The notes beneath the pieces were generated by a model. It had not been told where the DNA came from, made no database searches, and saw only the letters and a program-made list of their open reading frames with translations. Position numbers and translations under genes: made by a program. A stretch of 64,000 nt of DNA. It comes from Halichondria panicea (lineage: Eukaryota; Porifera; Demospongiae; Suberitida; Halichondriidae). This document shows, piece after piece, positions 1 to 13,800 of the stretch. Numbering within the stretch: position 1 is the stretch's first letter; each line of letters opens with the position of its first letter. Location of the stretch: assembly GCF_963675165.1 (NCBI RefSeq), contig NC_087377.1:3840899-3904898 (forward strand), in the 5' to 3' direction.

Positions 1-418
1 AGTCGCTTCCATAAAAGGAAGTGTGGTTTCACCAGCAATACAAAATATGATTCTCGAGCCCCTCCTTCTCTTATTTATGGGCTCCTGGTGAACCAGTGGA
101 AATATCTTAGCAAGTTTGTGCTTTGTTCTATAGATCAGAGGAAGTCCGACAGGTGCGGTGCAGCTCAAGTAATTAGCCTTTGATTACTCTCAGCAAAATC
201 ATACGACGTGGGTCGGGCGTGGGCGGATAATTATTGCTCAATCAATGGCTAATTGCTTGAGCTGCACCGCGCCTGTCGTACCTCCTCTGGTTCTATAGAT
301 ATAGTGATAACTGTCACACGTTATTTCAGGGGGCAATTAATTGATGTGCGACGTGCTACAGTCATTGTTTTTTAGTAGCCTTAATTAAATCAATTTAAAC
401 TTGAGATCTTTTCTACAG
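1..418. other. Intron 1 of RTK gene 1 (partial), carrying a MITE
   Basis: No coding exon is seen. The stretch ends in a clean acceptor (TTTTCTACAG) before the IgGFc exon at 419. Fragments around 111-124 and 300-350 match the first intron of gene 2 (from about 22,727) and gene 4 (from about 41,890), so the missing signal-peptide exon must lie left of the window. A 154-bp inverted-repeat element interrupts the homology at 136-289. Confidence 0.75.
136..289. mobile_element. MITE with CAGAGG...CCTCTG ends, apparent 11-bp target duplication
   Basis: Two inverted arms of about 40 bp begin CAGAGGAAGTCCGACAGG and end CTGTCGTACCTCCTCTG. The element is flanked by GTTCTATAGAT at 125-135 and again at 290-300. 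The inner 8 bp (CTATAGAT) fit the nTnnnnAn target pattern of hAT elements, and CAGRG ends are also hAT-like. Related copies lie at 40,467-40,584 and 63,394-63,538. It encodes no protein. Confidence 0.85.
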
Positions 419-1831
419 ATTCCAATGCTCCTACAACACGAGGTAATGAGTTTGCCCTTGCATTTATGAGACATGCTGTTGAACAAGCTGAAATAACGCT
501 GTATATTACGACTGAACAAAATGTGTCTAATTTCACTATTGAAACGAAGTTTTCAGGTCTAATAGGATTCAACGAGACATCATCTGACAGTGGATTGTAC
601 TCTCATACTGGCACAGCTCAGAGGGGAGAGTTTACTTTCATTCAATTGCAAGCTATTGATGGACTGCCAGGCCTATCAGTACAGAGTGACGGTAATAATA
701 CTGCAAGTGATAGACAAAAGGGACTGATCTTAACTGCAGATAATCCAAAGCATGAGCTCACAGTATATGCTCTATACAGCAGTGATGGTATTAGCAGTGA
801 TTTTGGTTCCTCCACTGATACCTTCATGGCTATTAACTGTGTTAATTTTCCAACGGCGAGAAATTATCAGTATTTCATATTCACAGTATATATTAATGGT
901 GGTGGTGGTAGTAGCCAGTTTCTCATGACACCCTGTCAAGATAATACAACTATTCGTGTTAGACCATCACAACCATACACTCATCCCTCCTGGGTAAATT
1001 CAAGCGTGCAGCGTACAACTCCGGGTACCTTGTCTGAGGAAGAAGCAATCTATGGACGACGTTTCAATCGCTTTGATACTCTCTTGTTTAGCAATGATGG
1101 TGATTTAACCGGGACCATAATTACATCTGACAAGCCATTGTCTGTTTTCAGTGGCTACAGCGACTTTTCGTTTTTTCTCGTGGAGCAAATTCCACCACAC
1201 CCAACATACGGCAATTTATTCTTTCTCTCATCAATTTTTAACAGAGTGATATTTCAAATAGGCTCTGTCAGTGATGAAGCCTCCATACAAGTCAACTGTC
1301 CATGTAGGCCAAACTCTGTGAGTAATAGTAGATTGCGCATATCCCTCACAGGTTCTGGGAGATTTTTTACTGCTGTTATGAATCAAGGCCAATACGTTGA
1401 ATGTTCGTTATTTAGCAATCCAACAACAGCTTGCAGTATCCAGTCGATACGTCCAGTTACGGTTATGAGTTACCAATTGATTAACTCTTTCTCGATGGTG
1501 TATATACCACCTGTTGATTCTTATCTGACTCAGTATAGTCTCACAAGTCTGGGTGATTCTTCTGTATCCCTGAGCTACTCTCTCCAGGATCTAAACTTTC
1601 CGGGATTACTAGTCAATGGAAGTATATTCCCACCGTCCGATGGTTTCACTACCATCGACTGTAGGTCGGACTGTTCTAAGTCAATAGTGTGTGGGCGGGG
1701 AGCTACTGGTCGCTTAGGCCGCCAAGGAACCTTTGATATACAATTTTCTGGTGATGTACCATTCTGGGGGTTTGCAGGTTCTGCTGGAGAATTTACTTAC
1801 TCTCTACCATTTGAGATGAGACCAATAGGAT
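419..1831 (+). CDS. Gene 1 exon: IgGFc-binding protein N-terminal domain
   Basis: One 1,413-nt exon encodes 471 residues. It starts with [16 protein letters not shown], where the first G of the Asp codon comes from the previous exon. Motifs such as [19 protein letters not shown] and the paired-cysteine stretches are those of the IgGFc-binding N-terminal family, seen in mucin-like adhesion proteins. The exon is phase 1 at both ends. The copy in gene 2 is very close and the copy in gene 4 more diverged. Confidence 0.85.
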
Positions 1832-4800
1832 GTAAGTTCAAACATAGATAGAGTAGAAGAGGGATTGGAAACGGAAGTACCCTCGAAGTACCATCCGTGT
1901 ATCTCCGCGGTTTTAATCGAGGCTTACTTTTTAACACGAGGGCTAAACATGAATAATTCATGAGAATTGTTTTTGCTCTCTGTAAGAAGTCCACGAGCAG
2001 TTCTGCTGCTAAACATCAATTTTCTCTAATACTTGAGGCCATTTGGGACACAGGACACTATTTAGTTACAAAGCCTTAGCTATATCAAAGGTACTATAGG
2101 AACACAAGCATGAAAAAGCGCTGTGTACCTCTAGCTACTTCACGACAATCGAGATTATATTTTCTTTGTTTCCAATTGATACCTACTATCAGGAGGCATG
2201 TGATTCAGTAATGGGGGTAGCTCTGAGATGTATGCTTTGGACACAATAAGTTTCCCGGGCTTTTGCGGGAGTTATGAGGAGATACACGGATGGTCCAGAG
2301 CCACTATGTAGACTTCATTGTAAAACATCACGTGAATCACTTCCGTTTCCAATCCCTCTTCTACTCTATCTATGGTTCAAATAAGGTCCATTGTTATTAA
2401 TATTTACTTCACTTCTTTCCTCCAGTGGCCTGGATTGAAGCTCAAGACATTGTTGTTGTGGAAACAGTGGGTCTAGTAGATGTGGAGTTCATGATAACAA
2501 GAGGTGATCGTTCGATAATAACAAGAGCTTTTGTTGTCACTAGAAGTTTGTCTGCAACAGAAGGTGAGATGAGTGCTATATATGAACTTGTTCTTATAGG
2601 GCAATCACTGTTTTTAATTATTGCCCAATACGCACTGGATGACATTGGATGACATAATGCCCGAGGGCCGCAGGCCCCAATGGCATTATGTTGCTCCAGT
2701 GCAATATATGACATGTTGCACGAGGGCGCCTGCAATAACTAACTTGTTGCCCAATGACGTCAAACTCTTATAATTGGTCAATTTTTCCCTTATAAATTGT
2801 AATAAAAGATGTGTTTTGAGTTAATGAATTCATTAGTTTTGCTGAATTTCATAGTAAGGTTTTCTTCCTTCTCTTTGTCTGGTAAATTTACCACAGGAAC
2901 CGTAAGTGTCTCACTAGTGTTTCACTATGATTATACAGTTTGGGTGGGAGGGGGCACTTCACTGAAAGGTCACATTTTTGTATGCCATATACAGAACTGA
3001 CCACAGTACAATATGCCATATATTGGCACTGCTATTCCTTTAATCTCAGAGGTCAAAAGGCAACAAGTATTAGTTATTGCCCAGCACGAGTGCAACATGC
3101 CATATATTGCTCCAGTGCAATATATGGCATGTTGCACGAGGGCGCCTGCAATAACTAACTTGTTGCCCAATGACGTCAAATTCTTCTGATTGGTCAAGTT
3201 TTTTCCCTATATATTGTAATAAATGACATGTGTTTTTAGTGTATATATATAGTAAATTCTTATTTGTTGAATTCCATAGTAAATTCTTAAGTTTTGTTCC
3301 CACAACTAATGGAAAAGGTAGTAGCCTATAAAACGGACCAAATGAGTTATTGGGTGCAGGGGCGTAGGCAGGGGGGGCTCATGGTGCTCAAGCACCCCCT
3401 TTCTATCTGAGATTGTACACAAAGTGTACCTGATTGTCTAGCTGAGCACCCCCTTCTCTTACAGATCTAGCTAGTAGGCAAGCAAAACGAACTGGTCTTT
3501 AAACTGTTAGCTATTCTGGCTTAGATCTATAGACTAGTTCTCTTTCGTAGCAAAATAGACTTCTCTATGCAAATAGAAGATTGGGCCACGCCCAACTATT
3601 AATTATTACGTCATTAATAAGAGGTGTGGCTTCCGTTCAACTAAATTTCGGCGCTGTGCGGCTCAAAATCGGGCACTTCGCGCCCTCTTTCGTCATAGTA
3701 GCACCCCCTTCCTCAAAATCCTGGCTACGCCCCTGGGGTGGGATGGTGGGGCATAAGTCTACTGTATCTACACCCAGTGCAAGTGCATACAATCCCAGTG
3801 CATTGTGCCATATAATGCAGTGCAATATATGGTTGCTATGGTAGTGATGCAACATGCCATATACAGAGCACTGGATTGCTTTGATCTGCCCACTCACTGG
3901 GTAACAATGATAAATAAATTATGTGTTCACTCTGTTTCTTTAGTCTCCTTTAGTGCCTAACTAACACATAATTATTATACCACACTTACATCACCACTAA
4001 TTGATCTCATTGGTCAACAGCTGTAGGATATATATAGAATATTAGCATACAGCCCTAGGCATGCACAGTTTTCAAGTTGTTTTTTTAGTTTTTTTGTTCA
4101 AGAAAGTAAGCAAAGAAAAAAGAGCCATGCTTGATGGTACTAAGACTCAAAGCGACGGCAGAAACATGGAAGCTGCTCTCCAGCAAGATGGCTAAGCTTC
4201 CATGGGTCCATGGGCCTGGTTTAGATACATTTTATCCAAGAAAAGCTTGCAACTCTAGTAAAGGACGTCGAATGGTCAACGCTTGGACCAAGGAATCTCT
4301 TCAGCATTTGTAGGAGTCGACGTGTTGCTCAACTAGCTCTTTGGCAGCTGAAAAATCCGGCATACAATCTGCATCGTGGATTGAATTGTTGCTATGGGAG
4401 GTCCTTTTATAGTGCTGCGGTCACGTGGTATAAGCAGAGATTGAAGAGAGAGGGATATGAAACTTGATGACGTGTACATACAATCCGTGTTGCCCAAAAT
4501 GGGCGTGGCACGTTGTCTTTACTGCAAAAAATCATGTAAAATACTTTGTGGGACTGTATCTCTGGACTTGCTGCTACATATAGAACAAAGTTGATATTAA
4601 ATGCAAGAGTGGACTGTTGGGAAGTGCAATAGCTCCTCAGCTAAAAGCCAAGAGACAGCTTGTTCGATCATTTCAACTTTTTTTACCTCTTGTACTTGTC
4701 CTGGAGCAAAATTTTGCAAAATTGTACACTAAAAATCGATTATACTTTCAGCATCAGAGCGACCTAGCCTTTGAGAAAGGCACCAGTTCATAGAATTAAT

Positions 4801-7800
4801 ACATAGCTAAAATAAAAACTCATCACTGAATCATCTTATGAAAAAACCAACTTGCTTTCTGCTACAGTCCCACAAGGCTAGTATAGCCAATAAACCAGGG
4901 AATCTGGCGTTTTGGATTTTATTTCCACCAAATATATTTTAAAAGCAATCTGTGGCTAGTCAATTATATTCTAATTTAAGTGAGTCATCCAGCTTCCCAT
5001 GGGCCTGTTGTGTTTTATTTACAAATTAAACCGCATTTTTATAGCTAAATTTTTACTCTGTTTTACATTGAGCACATAAGTTCACGTTATCTAGTTTCAT
5101 ATCCCCTTTTCTTCAATCTCTGGTATAAATCAGATATACCAAACCTACTCGGAGGATATGCACCCTATATATCCTCCGCTACCATTGTTACATACCCCTC
5201 AGCTCCGCCTCAGAATAACCACGGTAGCGGAGGATATATGGGTGCATATCCTCCTCTTAGGTGTGTGGTATATCTTATACTTATTTACTTTCAGGAGAGG
5301 ACTACACTTCAACTGGTTTGCTCCGAGGTACAGGCAATAGTGCTAACTTAGAATGGAGACCTGGTAATTCACTTCCCAATGATCGATTTATCGTACCTAT
5401 AATTGATGATGACATTCCGGAACCAGTTGAAGTATTAGAGATTGTAGTTGAATGTGAAGATAAGGGAAACTGCTATTTACCACAACAAACTTACACCATC
5501 ACCATTATAGACGATCAAGGTACGTACAGCTGCATGTTATGCTTATATATATAGTAGATAAAGCGTGTCTATACAATCATTGGCATGTATATGTGTCACA
5601 ACGTCGTTTTGCGGCAAACCATGCATTACCAGAATGGGCTAAGTTAGCAGAAAATTTGACACTTTGCGATCTAGCAATCAGGCAAGGATCATGATCGATG
5701 TCCTACATGTACTGCATGGTTTTATTTTTGCGAGGCCATGCATGCGCATTAGCACTATGTCTTAATTGCTAGTTTGCAAGTATTTACGTTTTATGCTCGT
5801 AAAACAGCGTTGTAGTAAGTAGTGAAATTTGATCAGTCATGCATGTCCATTTCCTAGGCAACTGTAGGGAAGTAAGGTATAATTATTAACACCCGGGCTA
5901 ATAAAACTGAGACATATCTCGTTTATTGTAGCTATTTGCTCTGACCTGCCTGAAATTGGATTTGGTACCTTGGAAAATAGAGTCTTGGAAAATAGTATCT
6001 TGGAATATGATATGGAGGAAGATATGATTAGTGGCACTAGACCAAATGGAACTGTTGCAACGTACACTTGTGATGATGGATTCAGGCTGGATGGAAATGC
6101 CACTCGGATATGTGACACTGGAAATTGGGCAGGCACGGTACCTGTGTGCATAGAAAGTAAGTCATGCATGAGTAATAATTTGTACCATGATGTGCTCTGA
6201 CACTAAGGAATATCCATTGAAACTCTCAGGATACTCCAGGGTACAAATCTCATGTACCCTAGGGTACATTGGCTGTGGTAAGCCTAAAGCCCACCCTCCA
6301 TCCTTAAAGCCAGTCTTTTATAGAACACTACTGTGACACACTAGGATCACATTGTGAAGATCAATTCTTCAGTATCCAATCAGATTCACTAAAACTACCG
6401 GACCACATTGGAACTGGGTTGTAAATGTGGTTTGTCAAGTGCAAGCACACCACACAAAGTGTGCACAGTGCATGCACGGCAGGGATCAAAGAGTGTTTAC
6501 TACTACTCAGTTGTAAATGGGTTGGATAACAGCTTGTAATTGCTTCTAATCAATACGTGTTCATAGTACAAGCTACCTGTACCATGAATATCTGCGGGTG
6601 TATTGTTATAGTACAAATCCAATACACCCGCAGATATCCATGGTACAACTATTACATGTGTGTACGTGTATATATATGGTACTGAATATCAACATATGTA
6701 TAGATAATAGTTATAGACTGAGTTCAAGGGATTATGAGACCCCGAGGGCCCGAGTCTGTAGCGCCCCCGAGCGCAGTGAGGGCGCTATATACTAAGGGCC
6801 TGAGGGCCTCATAATCCCATAGTGACCGTTGGACGAGGCCTATAACTGATTTAGAATAGTGCTAAGCTATGGCTAAGCAAGCTAAGCTATATTAACACAA
6901 AGAAGACTCTGCAACCAAGAGTTTCTACAAGCCTCAAGCAACGTTAAAGCTTTGCTCTGGCTAAGTCTACATAAAAAAACTTCAGTGAAGGCCATTTCCG
7001 TCTGTTGAGAATCATGCATAGCAAAAACTGCTAATAGAAAGTTGCTATTCTACTTAACAATTAGCTCTGCACTAGAGCACTAGCTATTGGTAGCTGCAAG
7101 AGTGAGATAAAGGCTGCAAAGCTGCACTGTTAACACAAAAAAATTAATTTTTAATGATGCACTGCATCATCGTTACTATGACTTCAACATAAATTTCCAT
7201 AGGCAAGTACATATAATGAACCTCTGTAGAAGACCTCTACTGAAGTCTCTAAGTGAAATAAGGGACCTCTCAGTAACCAATCAGATTGCACCATTTGTGA
7301 CAAGTATTTTCTAATAGCTCTGCCTATATAGTCAAACTGATCTGTATTAACTCTTTACTTTCATGTCAGGTTTAGGGCACTCTCTCATTATATATACAAT
7401 ATATATCTCGGTGTGCATGCATGGTACGTATATTGTGTGTGCCATTTCCTGACAGATTCCCTATAGATTTTCTTCAAATGTTCAATTTTACACTGAGGCA
7501 TCAGCACCCACAGTGCTTTCATTGAGTCTGTTTTTGAAGTTATACTACTGCATGCATGTTGTATATATAATTATGTCATAATTATACTGTGTTAGCCTCG
7601 ATCCCAGGCCGCACTATCATCAGGGAAGTGGGCCTGGTATCGACATGCTTGCGCATGCGCTAACCATCTGCCAGTATATATCTGACGGCGACGGATAAAA
7701 ACGTTTATGGTAAAAAACGATGACGTCACAACGAACGGAAGTGGATTGAAGAAAATTGATAAAAAGTTTGATTGAAGGTTTCTAACCCATCAGATATAGC

Positions 7801-10800
7801 ATTCTTATAGCTACCATTATCCTCGGGGCCGTAGACAGCGGGGGGGGGAGGGGGGGGGCAAGATCTGCCAAAACTATTGATCTGCACATGCCCAATGAGA
7901 GTGGGCAGGGCTATCTGATGCACATGCTGACTGCTGAGAATAAGTTATGACCTTTTTTTATGTAAATTCTGAGCTCCACTGCACCTCTGGGAAGCAGGCA
8001 CCTTCCTAGTTTAAGCATAGATTGAAGAGTTAGAGGGATAGGAAACGGAGTGGTGCACGTGATGATTTTACATTGAATCTGCAGTGGAGCCTCGAAAATT
8101 ATCTGCGCTACGCCCTATGAACGAGGCTATTAACCACATTTTTGCCGGGTAACTCCCAAAGCTGTGTTTCCTCGAGACATCATCTCTTTCAGCAACTTAT
8201 AACACGCCTAGTCCATGAGCCACGTGTAGTACTTGCTAATGACTGACCACACCCAGTAAAAAGAGACTTTCCAATAAAGTTATAATTATGTTCCCAAGTC
8301 TGTTTTAGAGCTATATATTGGAACATGTAACGTGTAAGCGTGCTGGTTATGACTACTACAATAGGTATAGACTTTGAAATATAAGTGAGTTGCACGGACT
8401 AAGCACAGTTACTTGTAGTTTATTATGCACTGAGTGTAGAAATAGATATTGTTGTGATGGCCTCGATTAAACCGCAGCGTAGCGCGGATGTTACTCGAGA
8501 TACCAACCGTTTCCTATCCCTCTAACTCTTCAATCTATGGTTTAAGCTACCTTGTTTTAGTTGCTCTAAGTTGGTGCCACAGCAAGTTGGAAGATGCCAT
8601 ACTCAAAGGATATGAAATAACAGTTGAACTTTTTTTAGTAAACATTTTCAGCTGGTATTTTGCCACCCCTGGCTGCAAATTACTTAAGCTATCTATACGA
8701 CCCTGATCCTGCTATGTTAACAAAAGACTCACAGCCTGCAACAGTGTGGATAACATAGCCTCGAGACCAGCCGTTCGTTATCTGAAAGAACGCCTGGTCA
8801 AGTTCCAATGTAGAACTCGTTTAGCTGAGTCAGCGAGTGGTTAAGCTTGAGTAGTTGTGAACGGGATTGCGGTAACCGCAAACACAACAATACTATAGCC
8901 AGCTGCACGTTACTGTAAGCCGTAGTGTCATAATGATATTCACGGGCAAGTATGGTTGTTGCGGGCAATTACCTATCCGAGAAATTCTTGGACCAATTTG
9001 ACGAGTTCTACCAGGCGTTCTTTCAGATAACGAACAGCTGGTCTCGAGGCTATGGATGACTATCGTCTGAATGGAGTGAAAGCTGTATGGTAACAGCCTA
9101 TATGCATGGACAAGCCACATCCATTTACTACTAACCTTGGTGGAAGTTACAATCAGAAAGAAAATAGCTGTGCAACAAACGTACATGCTCTGCTAGCTAT
9201 ATAGCTCTGTGTATGACTTTGTCTTTGTGTTTATTATTTCTGATAAAATTGCAGTATATAGCTATAATGGGAAATTTTACTGAAAATGTCCAATAATTTT
9301 GCGCATGCGCAAGCAGTCAGTATCAGGCCTTCTTTTCTCTGTTGAAGGCCTGCGAAGGAGGCGTGTGTGCACAAATTGCTATTCTATTGACATTGTGATT
9401 TCCGAACAACCCTGATTATAATGTAATGCATTATTGCAGTCTTTTGCTCTGACCTTCTTCAAATTGACAATGGTACACTAAGTTTCAATGGCTTTCCCTT
9501 GAATGGCACTAAACCGAATGGTACTGTTGCAACGTACACTTGTGATGATGGATTCAACCTTGATGGAGATGCCACTAGGATATGCTTCGATGAATATTGG
9601 ACGGGTACTGAACCTGTATGCACAACAAGTAAGCCCTGCATGCTGCATGGGTATATATAATTATACCGTATATATAGCGGGTATATTTCGAGGGTATACA
9701 TTTTCGAAAATGCCTTTAGAAAGGTTTTCGCGGATTTAATTTTTGTGGATTAGCAGCCTTTTTGCAGCATGCATGCATGCGATATTAAATTCGCGGTACA
9801 TTGCTTAATCCGCGAAAACCACGAACATTTATACCCTCGAAATATACCCGCTTACATACGGTATAATTATATATAGCTATAATTATAATACGTGTGTATG
9901 CATGGGTCGGTGTAGTCTAGTCTAGTTTTTGAGTGTCTCTCTACATTACCGCCCGCAGGTAATAGTTGACTTCTTTTGGCAAGGAAATTAGGTATATAAG
10001 CCGAAGGTATGTACGTATGTATGATAATTATGACGCCCACTTTAATTAATTGATGTGAATTTTGAATATCAAATTTATGTTTTACATTTCATTACCGGGT
10101 ACGGTGTAGTCTATATATAGTCTATAATTTTTGAGTGTCAAAATTAATGTCATATTCATTTCATTATTAGGGTATATTCAACCTTTTTTTATTAACTATA
10201 GCTTCAACCAATATACATGTAGTACTGGAGATAATTTGCTGTCCTTGTGTATTTATGTGCACAAGTTTTGTAAGGTTGAGGCAATACAAAAAAGCAACAT
10301 TTTTCAGTATTCATGCAGGGCCCAGGAATCCTTAAAACAACTGTGTCCCCCCCCAAGTGACTAATTAACCTGTGTTGGTTTTTAAGATGTTGGTTTAGCA
10401 TAGACAGTGGTCAAACTTTCAATACTGACATATTCAGGCCCAGAAATCCTATATACTCAGCTTTAGTGTCCCCGGCCTGTCAGTCCTAATTATACTATAA
10501 TATACCATGCAATGTTGACATACTAGTTATTTATCTGATCATTTCCCTCTGTGTTTAGACCTAACAATGTCGACTATCCAGCCAACCAATCAGGGAGGAG
10601 GTGTGTCTGACCCAGTGATTATCAGCATCATCGTTGTCGTGGTTGTGGCTGCTCTTGCTATACTGGCAATAATTTGCTGTCTCTGTTTTTTAAGGTTGAG
10701 ACGAAACAAACAAGAGATACTAAGAGTGTCTACTATAAGGTGAGGCCTTTATGATGGCGAGCTATATACATGCAGTACTAAGAGGTAAAAGATGTGCCCC

Positions 10801-13800
10801 AACAGTGTCAATTGTGTTGTGTATAATTATTGTTGATTGGACTCCTTTTTTATAGAATGAGGAAGCTGTCTGATCGAAGTACTCTTAAGGGTATGTATCA
10901 GTATGCATGTACTATCAATAATTGTATCTCAATCTGCAGATTATCAAATGCGAGAGATCGTGAAGTATGTTCCAGAATCGATGAGAATTCCCAGCTCCAA
11001 TCTGAAACTTCAAGATGCAGTCGGTCAAGGTGACTGACTATTGTACATGCATACAAAATTAGTATCTCTGGTAGTTTAATTTGCATGGACTATAATTCCA
11101 GGAGCCTTTGGGATTGTGTACAAAGGTCTACTAATGGACTGGAACAACGTTGCCATGAGGGGTGTGGCTTTGAAGACTCTGAAAGGTATAATTATAGCTG
11201 ATCTATTCATACATTATAAGATTTGCGTGTCATAGAGAATTCCAGAAAAATATTTTGCTTTATTTCTTGCTTAAACAGTGTATGTCAGTTTCCTAGATGA
11301 TTAGACACTAGCTAGTTAATTGTCTATATACATAGGAATTACGTGGGAAAAGTGCCTCAGAGGATGTATACCTACAACTTACTTTCTGTTGTTGAGTAAT
11401 TGTAGTGTAGCCAGGGGCAGAGTTTGCGCCGGCATGAGTACTAGCTAGTCAAATGAGTTAGACACAATTTAGCGGTGTTCATGTGATTTAGAATCTTTCA
11501 AGTACTTAATTGTAGTACCCTCACTACGCTAAAGCAGTGCCTTTGGGTTTCTAAATCCGATATAATTATATAGACACCTCCAAAACAGTGTGTACCCCCC
11601 TCTACCTCCCTAAGGTCTGTTCACTCTGAGTGATGTACAGAGCATGGTGAGTGAGATCACTAAGATGCAAGAGTTCCACCACCCTCACGTCATGTCCCTG
11701 ATTGGGGTGTGTCTCGATGCTGGATCCGGTGTTTCCATAGTGATGCCGTACATGACCAACGGGAGTCTATTAGACTACTTGAAGAAAGAGAGGTCTACCC
11801 TAGAGTTGGCAAAGGGAGAGGACTCTGAGAAGGTATATTTTGAACTCTATGGCATGAAATTTGTTTTTAGCATGCATGCTAAAAACAAATTTCATGCCAA
11901 TCTTATTTGACTGGAAAATAGGGAGCAAGTGTTGCACAGTGAAACCTGTCTCAATACATGCAGCCATGCAGGTTAATATATGGCCCCTAAAGTCTTCATA
12001 TCTAAAAAGCATGCATATGTTTGAACGTGTGTTAGCAGGCCACCTCTTTATTACAGCCACTGTATATATATATATATATATAGACAGGTTGCACATACCG
12101 CGCTAGGATACATCTTTTGACGTCTGGCCATGGTAGCTATAATACCTTCGAGGATCAATAACTTGCATTAGGAATGTCCAATTACAAACGTATATGAAGG
12201 GTGCATTTAAAGGATTTTAGGCCTATCAATTGAATTAGCGATTGCTCATTCAGATCCAAATTTTGGGGTTTCGTGAAAACATTATGCACCGTTTGTAGGT
12301 GTTAGCTGTGAGGAAGCTACTGTTGAAGATATGTCATCAGATAGCTCTTGGAATGGCGTATCTTGCTCAGCACAAGTTCGTCCATCGAGACCTGGCTGCC
12401 AGGAACTGCATGTGAGGCACAGAATTGGTCTTACGTGCTGTACCCAGATGTGTGAATATCATCACGTATTAGCTAATGCGTGGTACACAAAATAAAGTTC
12501 ACAGTATTTTAATTTCGTATCTTCTCTCCTGAACAAAAAAGCCAGCCTCGACCTGTCATCACATACATATTCAAGCAGTTATGATTTAGTTGTTCACTGA
12601 TAATAATTTTATCCTTGTATATACGTTCAAGTAATTGCAACTTAAAGGATTGTTCTGTCCTCATATGTAGGTTGGATTCAAATGGTGACGTCAAAGTTGG
12701 TGATTTTGGTCTGGCCGAGGACACGTATGCGCAAGGATACTTCAGACAGGGTGAAGCTGAGGGAGTCAAACTGCCGTACAAATGGTTGGCAATGGAGAGT
12801 CTAAATGATGCTATCTTCAACGAGAAGACAGATGTGGTAGGTTGCTAGTTGCCGAGTGGGAAGCGAGGCGAATAATATTGCTACCTGATTCTGGCCCACG
12901 TAGATATATAATATATATGTCTGTAACGGATGTGGGTTGGGCTCCCCCCGGGGGCGCTATAAGGCAAAAAAAAGCAAACGATGCACTTGCCTATATGGGC
13001 GTGGCCACCTCGTACTGCAACTCTATGCAGTGCAACTTTCTCTGCATAGGCTAGCTGCATATCTCTATATAGCTGTCTGTGCATCAAACACAAGGGAGGG
13101 ACAGAAGAGCCAGAGCTAGGCGACAGTAGGCAGATCAGCAGAGGTCAGCTCATAGAGGTATCACAAAGTAGATCTATATACTAAAACGGTGTCGATCATG
13201 CCTGACATGACGTTTTTAGTTCCTACTGTACAGAGAGAAAGTAAAAGTACAATGTATAATAATAATAATGATATTATCCTATGGATACTAGCACAGACGA
13301 GTGATAATCATCAGTATCCATAGGATAATGCATCTATTGCTTAGCAACCAAAATGCAGGTTGAATCTGCGCATGTGCGACATGTGGTTGCTTTGTCAACC
13401 AGAAGGATGCGTAGCAACTACATTGAGTTTTCTCAGTTGAAGACGAGTTTAAGAGAAAGAAAACGGCTAAAAGACAAAGAAATAAGACTCTAGAACATCA
13501 GGAGAGCTTGCAGAAGGCTACTAAAAGATTTTGTAGAGAACAGACAAGAAAAATGTTGACAACCAGCAACCCGTTTTGAAAATTGTAGGTTAAACAGTGT
13601 GTGCTTGCTTTCTATCATGCTTGGACCGCAGTGTGACAACTGTTTTGAAGCAAAAACGACTTACAAGAGCCTGAACAGGCTTAAATGGTGGTGCAGTACA
13701 CTTCTACATGTGCAATATTCCGCTCAAAGCACTCATTCTCAACACTGATGCCTGTTAGATGCATTGAATATGACTGCTAAACTGAACACTGACAACCTCC

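Noticed and set aside
4131..4313. 60-codon frame [19 protein letters not shown]
   Set aside because: No motif, no paralogous counterpart and it lies in intron sequence of gene 1.
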